A DNA stretch of 64,000 nt, taken from Syncephalis plumigaleata (lineage: Eukaryota; Zoopagomycota; Zoopagomycetes; Zoopagales; Piptocephalidaceae). Below, one piece after another: positions 55,101 through 64,000 of the stretch. The position numbers were made by a program, and so were the translations under genes. A model generated the notes under the pieces. The model saw nothing but the letters and a program-made list of their open reading frames with translations. It made no database searches and was not told the DNA's origin. Location of the stretch: positions 992,001 through 1,056,000 of the forward strand of contig JAIXMF010000004.1 of the NCBI GenBank assembly GCA_025201365.1, given 5' to 3'. Numbering within the stretch: position 1 is the first letter of the stretch; each line of letters starts with the position of its first letter.

Positions 55101-56853
55101 TTTGCTGTTGCTTCGTGGAGCGTTGACTACACCATATTTCCATTTCACCTTCATGTCGTCGGATCTGACGTAGTAACTTCATTTGTTCGGCATTTCCCCT
55201 CTCCTGCATAATGATATAGGCCGATTGCGAATGACGAGCTCGTCCTCTCGATTGGATATACGCCCTTAACGTGTCGAAAAAGCTGAATCTAAAGCGAGTA
55301 TGCATTAGTATTGGACGCCATCTCACATAGGGCACATCATTTATAGTTACCGAATAACTACGTTCATGCCGGTATATCTAGACCTTCCTCGCCCACCGTG
55401 GTAGTGATTAGTAGATTGATATCGCCATTTCTAAATGCGTCAACCGCATTCTGTCGCTCCTTAAACGACATCTTGTAGTCGCCTAGTAACGAGGTACCAC
55501 TACCAATCATGGCACGACATCGAATAATTTCACGCATCGTCGGTAGTTTATTGATCAGTTTCACGAGTGAGAAGGCGTATTTCCGTCGATCAACGAATAC
55601 CATACCACGGAAACCATCCTTTGGCATTTGAGTGATAAATTTCGTGAGTATCTCTAGTAGTTTCATCACTTTAGGCGATATAAAATTCAAATCTATCGAG
55701 GGCAAGTCGAACCTGTGATGACTAATGATGGAGATGGCCCTTTTTAAACGAGAACGATCGTCTTCCGATGTTAGCTTATCAGTGTATTTCTTCAACGCTG
55801 CGTCATTGGGTAATCGCTTGCGAAGAGCCTTGTAAAAGCTATGCCATATATAGTCGGCGCACCAAGGACCGAGATCTCTCAATGCGGCATCAGCATCCAG
55901 GAAATACTGTTCAAAATAGTTACCATAGCAATAATAGCGTAGTCGTTTAAGTAGCGGCGTTGTATCGAATTTGTCGGCAGGCTCATGATAGATGACGCAT
56001 TCACGTGGTCGATTTAAATACTTGCGCAACATACGCTTATTAATGGTTACTATGTGTGCATCCAATGAACGTTCCAGTGTTCTAATGTCATCATGCATTC
56101 GTTAATTAATCAACTGGCTATACTGATAGTTTTTGTAATCAATCATCACTACTACTACTTACAAAGCACTTGCACCAGCATTGTCTTTCGAATCTAATGG
56201 CGAGGCTGTCATGGAAATATTTTAGGACGTTCATGTTTCGGCGTGGGCCAGTAGGATTCCCTCATTATCTCATTGTACGGATGGTGCTCCTTGCTGTGAT
56301 GACACTCGTCGATGACGATCATGGCAATCTGCTTCATTTTGATAAATCCTCGTAATAGAATGTTCCTAAGAATCTGCGCCGTCATAACCATAACATCGTG
56401 TTTGTCGATCTCTTCCTCCCAAGTCGACTTGTCGCTTAGATCTATATCCATCTGGCCGTGATACTCCCCCACCGAATAGGGTGTGTTCCGTTGAATGAAC
56501 ACCGCTTGCTGATGTACGAGTGTGACATGATTTACAATAAACATAACGAGAGGCTTATCGAGTGTCGCATGGCTTTCCTTGATAGTCGTATCGGGATCGT
56601 TATGCGCAATTGCTGATACGTCGGATAATGCGTTGATTGCGCGTCTACGCGTCAGCATGTACTCCTCGCTTAATACGTATTTGATAAGCAAGGCCGAGAT
56701 TAGAGTTTTCCCCGCGCCCGTCTCAATAACCGCAATGACATTTTGCTTTTTAGCTTGCTCCAACACTTGAAGTTGATAATCGCGCGGTTCAAGCACGGCC
56801 ACGGCAGCCAGTGCCTTTTCACTCAAATCAGACTTGTCTGCTCTAGATACCAT
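52165..56853 (-). CDS. Dicer-like RNase III
   Basis: Cuts double-stranded RNA into small RNAs for silencing. Domains in order from the ATG at 56853 (MVSRADKSDL): helicase N-lobe with IETGAGKT and VIDECHH (56300-56730); MTASPLDSKD just before the intron near 56170; helicase C-lobe with FVDRRKYAF, TTTVGEEGLDIP and YIQSRGRARHSQ (55230-55610); the Dicer dimerisation/DUF283 region (FVCNLTLPNNAHIRHVPGE, 54840-54900); a PAZ-like part near VIDTCKHSQYYEVVNI (about 54130); RNase IIIa with NNYERLEMLGDSILK (about 53650) and LADVIEASLGA (about 53230); RNase IIIb with CYQRLEYLGDAVLDY (about 52930) and GDLVESSLGAIY (about 52660). A C-terminal dsRBD-like segment ends at 52165. All eight acidic catalytic positions appear kept. 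Frame breaks near 56220, 55380, 54600, 52965 and 52845 leave each flanking motif intact. Full Dicer layout, so RNAi is likely functional if the breaks are errors. Confidence 0.92.
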
Positions 56854-57545
56854 TTCACTAAGAAGTTTGATGGCTAACAACAAAATGTATTAGTACAGCT
56901 GGAATTGCCGTAATAATACTCGACATTTAACAGTTACAGTTGACAAATGAATAAATAAATAGAAGAAGAAAAAGCTTTAAAAAGAGTTGGAACAAAGAAA
57001 CAAAGAATAGAAATAAAGATATTAAGTTTGGAATGTCGTAGTTGCCGTTGCCATTTTTATACGACTTTCTTTGTCGGTGTATTCCTGTAATGTATGCATG
57101 CGAGTGTGTGTGAGTGGAATATATGTCAGTCAGGACGATCAATCATAGTAATTTTTCTTTCACATTCAAAATAAAGATTATCAATTTCATAGATGTACAA
57201 CATAACCACATATTCAATCTTAGTATATCGAATCTATGCTCAATCTTATTAATCAGAGATGTTATACTAATTGACATTATAATAACCTGTTATTATTACT
57301 ACTATTACTATATCAATTAGGTCATATTAGACTAGTATGAATCATCATCATCATCATCATCATCATCACTCGTAAACAAGATTGATTACCATTATCCGTT
57401 CTAATAAAATATAAAAGTGATAGCCTGCAGACTAATAAATCATGAGGCATTCGGAATCAATTGTATAATAAATTACAGTTTCTTTATAGTTCTTTTTAGC
57501 ATAATCAATAAACTAGAAATGGCAAGTCAATAATTAGATCAATTG
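56854..57545. other. Intergenic region
   Basis: AT-rich, upstream of Dicer (- strand). A CAT/ATC microsatellite lies at about 57338-57368. No gene seen. Confidence 0.4.
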
Positions 57546-57960
57546 ATTTGAATGCTAGTACACGTGGCGGCATTACTCCATTATGTATCTAGAACAACGT
57601 TTGTACTATCGTCTCCATTTAGTACATGTCTGTACAATGTAACATGGTGCATGATTATCGCGCGGAGGTGGTTTCAAATTCAAATGGAGTTAAAAGCTAG
57701 TGTGCATCACAATCTACGCGACGCAGACTCAGTTGGTGAGTATCCGTCTACTTGTTATGGCAACAAAACGCATGTTATTGCCTAATAGAAATCTTACACT
57801 GGGTGATACGGATATCGAAATGGAGTTTCAATACCAATATCGTTTCGGATACACGAGGTTATAAGGCATTGGACTACATCATTGACGAATATAAATATGA
57901 ATTGATACGCATGACAGGTTCCTCTTGGAATAATCCTTCGTCGATACCAATACATTCATA
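57546..57960 (+). pseudogene. Possible ankyrin-repeat remnant
   Basis: NASTRGGITPLCI at 57551-57590 has the shape of an ankyrin repeat opening (G.TPL). A second segment after a likely TAG acceptor reads VSDTRGYKALDYIIDEYKYE (about 57850-57910), again ankyrin-like (GYxALDYA). Between them the frame is lost and no full repeat can be read. There is no clear start codon. It may be the decayed end of an ankyrin gene or a chance resemblance. Confidence 0.28.
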
Positions 57961-58061
57961 GTACGATTTTTCTTCTTTTCATTTTCCCTTCTTCTTCTTC
58001 TTCAGCTCTTTAGAAACGATCCTCCTACGTACAAGCCACGAATACCTCCACGCTTACCACC

Positions 58062-58709
58062 ATGGTTGCTATACCACGTATCATTGCCACAATTGCCCTT
58101 GCCCTTGTGGCAGCAAGTCTGCTCACTACAACGGCAAGCCCGATGTTCCCGAATGTGATGGTTCCCGATGTGACAACCATGTCCAACATGAGAACGTCAA
58201 ACAACAGACTGTCTAACAATAGGGCCTACATGGCTTCAAAGAAGGTTATGCAAAGACTTAAGCAAACTCCCATGATGCAAAAGGTTCAATCCGTGAAGAA
58301 TGTCAAGAACAAGCTTAATCCAACCAAATGGTCTAGATTTAATAAGAAACAGAATAATCAGGTTGTACCACCCGTTTCTGCCGCCAATTCTCAACAATTG
58401 AATACGGTTGTGTCACCAATAGAATCGAAGAGACCGGATAGCGTGCAAAGTACTGCGTCCACCACATCCGCTGGCACACAGCAACCAGCAGGTTTAAAGA
58501 AGCAGGATAGCGTGCAAAATACCATCTCCTCTGTTAGCACTAGTCCACAACGACCACAAATGATATATAATCCGTCGACAAAACGATTCGAACCGGTAAA
58601 TGATTCTAATATGAGAGCATCCCTAGTCAGTCCTCAAGTGACGAAACAACCTATGATGGAGGATCCTGCTGTTAATGATATTACAGTACCGAATGGTATG
58701 ACAAAATAA
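58062..58709 (+). CDS. Secreted basic Ser/Gln/Asn-rich protein, 215 residues
   Basis: No family recognised. The intact single-exon frame starts MVAIPRIIATIALALVAASL, a strong signal peptide probably cut after TTTAS. The mature part is basic, with a KKVMQRLKQTPMMQKVQSVK segment of likely helix around residues 60-90. Then comes a low-complexity Ser/Thr/Gln region with two related units, SKRPDSVQSTAST and LKKQDSVQNTISS (about residues 121-160). No cysteines were noticed in the mature chain, so it is not disulfide-stabilised. The tail is YNPSTKRFEPVN through PNGMTK. It could be a cell-wall or effector-type protein; that is inference. A CTTCTTCTT tract lies just upstream. Confidence 0.72.
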   Translation: MVAIPRIIATIALALVAASLLTTTASPMFPNVMVPDVTTMSNMRTSNNRLSNNRAYMASKKVMQRLKQTPMMQKVQSVKNVKNKLNPTKWSRFNKKQNNQVVPPVSAANSQQLNTVVSPIESKRPDSVQSTASTTSAGTQQPAGLKKQDSVQNTISSVSTSPQRPQMIYNPSTKRFEPVNDSNMRASLVSPQVTKQPMMEDPAVNDITVPNGMTK

Positions 58710-58789
58710 ATTTATAATTTTACGCTTTCTATTTCATATTATAATTATATCCTATTTTTGTATTTATTGATTTGAAGCGACTGATGAAT

Positions 58790-60723
58790 CTAGACTATTG
58801 CGGCATCGTTTGCTTTTTGCTTGTTAGGATGCATCCTCCACTCGTTCGTATCACCAGACAATGGTCGTACTAGTAAGAAGGCGAGTGCCGCAAGAATGAC
58901 TATAGGCACTAGTATGTAATACTGTGTGCGTAGTGCGCTTGTATACGCGTCCAACACTTGATGCTTGAGTGGATCGTCCAATTGATGAATGATCTCTATG
59001 GATTGCGGGTTATCCGACGACAGCAGTTGATCCATATCGATGTCATTCAACAATGCTACCAATCTATTGGTAAATAATGAGCCCTCGACTGCCAATCCTA
59101 CGACACCACCAATAGATTGGAAAAAACTAGTGAGTGCAGTTATAATGGCCGAGTTAGCGTAGGTCACGGAGACTTGCCCGGCAAGTGACACCGTTTGCAT
59201 GACACTACCGAATCCAATACCGAGAATGATCATCGATACGATTTCTAGCGTATCATTCGGCCGTATATCGAATAGTGTAATTAGGCCAAATCCTATTGCG
59301 GTTAGTAGCATGCCACCCGAGAGGAATAAACGATAGCACCATTTCCCTACGCGTGATGCAATGGTACTTGACACGATGGCCATTAGGGAAACGGGCACCA
59401 CAAACGGTAGTAGGGCCATTCCCGACTTGGTGGCCGTGTAGTTACGAGCAGTTTGGAAGAACAGCGGTAAAAAGTAGATTGGACTGAAGAAACCCCAGCC
59501 TAGGAAGAAGCAACCGATGCAGATGGCAATTACGGAATGCGATTTAAATATACTCAACGGTATGAGTGGCATCTTGGCAACGGAGTGCTCCACCCATAGG
59601 AATAGTATTAGGAAAAATACGGCTGCACAGAACAAGCCGATGATAATGGGTGAACTCCAGTTGTACGTGGTACCACCCCAACTAATAGGAAGAAGTAATG
59701 CGACGCAAAATGCCAATATAAGAATGGTGCCAAGGTAATCGACGGATTTAAGCTTTTCAATCACGGATCCAGTGGGTGATTCAAGCTTCAACGTAAAAAC
59801 GATCATGAGAATGGTAATAGCGCCAACGGGAAGATTGATGTAGAATGCCCAACGCCAACTTAGATGATCGGTGAATAGACCACCCAGCAATGGACCGATT
59901 ACACTGCTGAATGCAAATACTGCACCCACAATACCAGCATATTGTCCTCGTTGATGAGATGGAACAATATCTAAATACACGAATATATATAAATAAAGTA
60001 ATAATTATAGAATTAGTAGTAGTAGTAACTAGTGCTTACCACTAATGATGATAAGGGTCATGGTGATAAATCCACCGCCACCGATACCGGCGATAGCTCG
60101 CATTAAAATAAACATGAACATATTAGAAGCTATACCGCAACCGAATGAACCAGCGAGGAAGATAATAGTGGCCACGAGAAATACTGCCTTACGTCCGAAA
60201 ATGTCCGAGAAACGACCGTAAAGTGGACGAGTGGCCGTGCTGCTCAATAGGTAAGCCACGCCAATCCATGAGATTTGATTGAGTGCACCGAAATCCGAGG
60301 CTATCCTCGGGATGGCCGGCGACACAACGGTCTGATCGAGTGATCCCAAGAACACGATGATAGCAAGCCTGTGCATCCCAATATAAAGTTAAAGTAAAGG
60401 CATTCTCTCTCTCTTTTGATTACTTACCCAATGGTAGTGATAATCTTTTGACGTAGTGTCATTAAAGGGTATTCCTGTGTTTGTGACTCGTCATTCTCAT
60501 ATTCGATGACCGTACTTGCCCCTATACTTTTAGGTCGACTTGGTGGTACAGCTACAGTGGTTGTAATAGGCTGACCGATAAGTGTAATGGTACTGGCTGA
60601 ATCTAGATAATCCTTAGTGGAGAGGGCAAACAGTTTTTCATGTGGATTTGCTTCTTCAAAGTCATTACAAGAGGATGGTAACGATGTATCGCGAATAGTA
60701 CTTGGGGATGTATTATGTGACAT
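58790..60723 (-). CDS. MFS drug:H+ antiporter, DHA2 family, copy 2
   Basis: Fourteen-helix type efflux transporter. Three exons join without frame breaks: a polar N-terminus of about 100 residues (60424-60723), then [20 protein letters not shown] with motif [15 protein letters not shown], then [75 protein letters not shown] and a C-terminus ending NDAAIV at 58790. Introns have GTAAGT/GTAAGC donors. Between 59805 and 60040, covering the start of exon 3 and the whole second intron, the DNA is almost identical to copy 1 (41877-42121), while flanking coding DNA is clearly diverged. Substrates cannot be inferred; the family includes drug, toxin and siderophore or amino-acid vacuolar transporters. 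Confidence 0.93.
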
Positions 60724-61312
60724 ATTGTCAATGAATTGATTATTCTATTATGCAAACAGCGTTCTAAAGATGTTGGTAATTCGTAAATAATAAAGAAATG
60801 CGAATGGATAGATGTAAACGACATACGAGAAGCAGAAGGCAACATTATATAGGCTAAGTAAATTAGTACTATGATGCAGCATGGAATGGATCTAGATTCA
60901 CCTGTACCATGCCACGGGTAGAGGACTAAGGCCTCTCGAATACTGGATCTGATGTAGTATAGCCAGCATCATCATCATCATCATCATCAGTACCTATGGT
61001 ATAGCACGATGCTACTCATTATAATCTTAATCGATAGGTTTGAGGATCAGGTTTACCAACTTCCATAGCACATGCTATTGAGTACAGTATTGGTGAAAGC
61101 AGCTCGCTTTTCATTCATTCACGTGTGCCTATGTGTTGCGTGTCACATCCAGCAGTGGCAACATGGTATGAGATGAGTCTAGACACTTTTTGACTTGACG
61201 ATCGACTTAGCAAGAATAAAAATAGTTTACTATAATAATAAATTTAGTCACATACAGGTATACTGTTATACTTTACAGAGAAAAAAGAGAGACAAAACTA
61301 ACTAAACTATTT
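60724..61312. other. Intergenic region
   Basis: Upstream of DHA2 copy 2 and 3' flank of the next - strand gene. It contains an ATC microsatellite (about 60966-60990). No gene seen. Confidence 0.45.
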
Positions 61313-64000
61313 CTATTGCATATTAGCAGATATAGCATTGGCTAATGTATCCGCTTGTATTCCTGCGGCAGCCGATGCTAACTCTGCCGCAGACATATTT
61401 GTAGATAGTTCACTTGGCATACCGGTCACCGATGGCAATTGAAAGTTGGACAAGGACTGTTGCACATCCTACATTCGATCGAACAGTCGATTAGCAACTA
61501 TTCCATCCTGTACTCCTATTAATTAATAGTAGAATGCTACCACTTACCACAGGTAATTCTACCGTGCCCAATCGAGTTACCTCGATGTAGAACGTCTTTT
61601 CTAGTTTATACACAGTAGGCCCATGGTAATAGGTGGCGATGATGGTAATGTCACAACTCGACGAAGTCTCCGTAGGTATACCCGTGAGTTGATTGTTCTC
61701 CCAATGTAACCAATCGGGCAACCACGGTGAATGGAATACGGCCTTTGGTGCTAATAAATATATATTCAATAGATAGGATACACACATACACAATGATGAA
61801 TCTCGTTAGTTTGCTATCTATAAATTGGTTATACAATAATAGTAGTAATAATAATGGTAGTACATTGCATTTGAGGATCCCATATACGTGGTGTATAACA
61901 GTAGCGTAGACCGATGTAGGCTTCTCGCGGAGGATTACCGGTGATACGACGGGAGAATTCGCGGAATATCCAACTACCCGATGGCAGTTTCTTCGCTTCG
62001 ATATTCCATACATGATTTCCTTTCGATTTCGACTTTCTTCCCTCTTCATTAAACCGACTTATACATCTATGCAACAAGTAGTATATCGTTGTACATTAAT
62101 TATCTATATCGATATCTATCTACATGTATATCATCTTACTTTTGTCGCCATAAATATTGTTTTACTTTACGTGTGGGTAGAATCGTTTGATCATAACCTT
62201 GACGTGCCAATGCTTCCATGAATGCATTGCTAAATGCTTGTATTCGAAATTTGAACGGTCTGAAATCAGTCGACTGATCCATCTTATGCATCTTCTTGGC
62301 CATTAATGTCTGATGACTATTGCAATCATGTTAACCATTATCATCATTGCTACTAGTAGTAATAATAGTAGTTATACTTACATAGGATCACCTCGACTAT
62401 CACTGGCATTTACTATTGATGCAGTTATTATTAGCTATACTGATTGCTAGATCATTACTAATGCTAATAATCACTTACAATTAGAGCATAGCCCTTGTAG
62501 GAAATCATAGAATATCCTATCCATCTGAGCAACTAGTCGAGGATCTAATTCAGAATTATCACCATTACCCGATACAGGTGATGATGATGACACTGTCGTG
62601 GTAGTACTACTAGCCGTGGTAGCAGTAGGTGATGTCGACGATGTTCCTGTCGAGTTGATCGGTATGAGTCCAGTACCTGATAATGATTGTGTAGGTGACG
62701 GTAGCATAAGACCATTTTCAATGAGAGCTGCCTCCTAGTTAATTCAATGGTATTTCATGTTAACTTGATTCAAATCATTTACTAGTTACTTACTGCTGGA
62801 TTAGTAGTTGTATGAACTGAAAATAAACCATTAGAGAAACTATTGGTATGAAGAGCAGGAGCAATCGGTTGATGCTGATGTTGATGCTGATGAGGAGTAT
62901 GAGGAGAATGCTGATGATGAATATGATGATGAGAAGGCGAATGATGAGCATGATTCGATGACTAGATATCAATTATAGTAGTAGTAGTTAGTAATGCTAT
63001 CAATATCAATAGAGTACCTATTTACTTACATCTTTATCATTAGATGATAAGGTTACTTTACGTAGTTTAGTAAATGAATCTAATTTTGGAGCAGATCGCT
63101 AACAATAATAGCACAAATGATAGTTGATATTATTACATTATATATCGTATTGTATTGTATAACTTTGCGTTACCTTATTAGGAGACTTGATCATATGGAT
63201 TGTTTCGATTCTTCAGTGAATGAACGTAGCGATGATGATATTATTCCATTTTGCGTATTAACCGTCAATAAAGGCGATGATGGTGTATGAATCGTGCCAT
63301 TGCCTGTATTAGTAGTTGTGTGTTGTAGTTGCACTATGTATAAATCCAGTAGTATGAGTAGGTGTAGATACTGTAACTACATTGGCAGGTATAGCTGATG
63401 TACTAGTAATGGGTGACAATAATGCTCTTGGATCTCCATGTGTCGGCGATTGATAGGATAACATTGGTGAGGGACGCATATGCGATGATATACCATTAGC
63501 TGTGTGATGACCGGCATGAATACTAGTGACATCATGATTTGCCAGTTGTGCACTGAGTGCTGATGTCGATGAAGCAATAGAGGCGGAAATGGCATGTGGA
63601 CTCGTTAACATAGCGGATGATGCCGGTGATGCAATAGGTAACTGGATGAGATATCTAGAATAATATATACATATGTTATATACATATACAAAAAGAAAAG
63701 AGAAACGAGCATCCAACTCTAGTCAACTTACTAGTGCCGCATATTTTGTTTTGAAATCATCGAGTAGTTCAATAGTCTTGACAATTTCATGTAATCGTTG
63801 AAATGCCTCATTCTCAGCACCACGTTCAAAGTAGTCTTTCGCCTCCTGTGCATTGAGGATAACACTACAGTCCCCAAGTTGACACAATTAGTTAATCCTC
63901 ACTCGCACCTTTTAATCCTGCTTGCCTTGACTTGCCTTTCGAATAGTTGCAATAGCTTCATCATTATTGCTAGATTCCTATATATTCAGGGTGTATGCTA
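61313..64000 (-). CDS. Conserved fungal protein with Ig-like C-terminal domain, partial
   Basis: Resembles a family of fungal proteins I know only as conserved, with no certain function. A transcriptional or nuclear role is a guess from its Ser/Thr/Gln/His-rich linkers. The 5' end lies outside the window. Exons on - read: FERGAENEAFQRLHEIVKTI and DDFKTKYAAL (63740-63870); Ser/Thr-rich linkers; RSAPKLDSFTKLRKVTLSS; a His-rich exon SSNHAHHSPSHHHIHHQHS (62795-62960); SELDPRLVAQMDRIFYDFLQ then GLCSN (62470-62540); TLMAKKMHKMDQSTDFRPFK and ALARQGYD; YLWRQK; ISRFNEEGRKSKSKGNHVWN then IEAKKLPSGSWIFREFSRRI and AYIGLRY.Y.PRIWDPQ (61870-62060). Next FHSPWLPDWLHWENNQLTGI gives an Ig/He_PIG-like module (61560-61750), and a short hydrophilic tail stops at 61313-61315. 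One intron near 63950 may use a GC donor. A frame break lies near 63210. Confidence 0.65.

Overview
The window looks like nuclear DNA of a fungus, probably an early-diverging, AT-rich and intron-rich lineage. Evidence: many short GT...AG introns (a few GC...AG), a fungalysin metallopeptidase, an OPT transporter, DHA2-type transporters, a Dicer, a KDM5/Jhd2 demethylase, a Urk1-type uridine kinase and a fungal-type conserved regulator. I cannot place the genus. I saw no rRNA, tRNA, CRISPR array, retroelement or capsid-bearing element.

Layout. 0.2-10.8 kb: an OPT oligopeptide transporter, then four ML-domain (MD-2-related lipid-recognition) genes on the + strand, with two small secreted-protein candidates and a 1.3 kb TA-flanked inverted-terminal-repeat element. 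11-18.3 kb (- strand): a long-chain acyl-CoA synthetase and a KDM5/Jhd2-type H3K4 demethylase. 20.6-23.8 kb: an inositol polyphosphate 5-phosphatase. 24.1-31.9 kb: a pair of about 1.5 kb inverted repeats enclosing a single gene, a Crb2/Rad9/53BP1-like checkpoint adaptor with a GATA-type finger, Tudor region and BRCT domains. 32-40.6 kb: a TFIIIA-like zinc-finger protein, uridine kinase/UPRT, XPA/Rad14 and a multi-spanning membrane protein. 40.8-60.7 kb: two DHA2 transporters that share a near-identical tract, a fungalysin, a 5'-truncated PA2G4/EBP1-like gene, an unidentified gene split between two 560-bp direct repeats, Qri7/OSGEPL1, UBC7/UBE2G2, Dicer, a possible ankyrin remnant and a secreted basic protein. 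61.3-64 kb: a conserved fungal protein running off the end.

Together the genes cover nutrient uptake and efflux (OPT, DHA2), lipid handling (ML proteins, acyl-CoA synthetase, phosphoinositide phosphatase), DNA repair and checkpoint (XPA, Crb2-like), chromatin and RNA silencing (KDM5, Dicer), 5S rRNA transcription (TFIIIA), mitochondrial tRNA t6A modification (Qri7) and ER-associated degradation (UBC7). Several pairs are divergent and share short promoters of about 200-250 bp.

A general caveat: most multi-kilobase coding regions show single-base breaks of frame, several of them in or beside homopolymers, although protein similarity continues straight across in another frame. Uridine kinase, the second DHA2 transporter and the 215-residue secreted protein read cleanly. 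I think many of the breaks are consensus errors rather than pseudogenes. Gene limits below follow protein similarity across these breaks.
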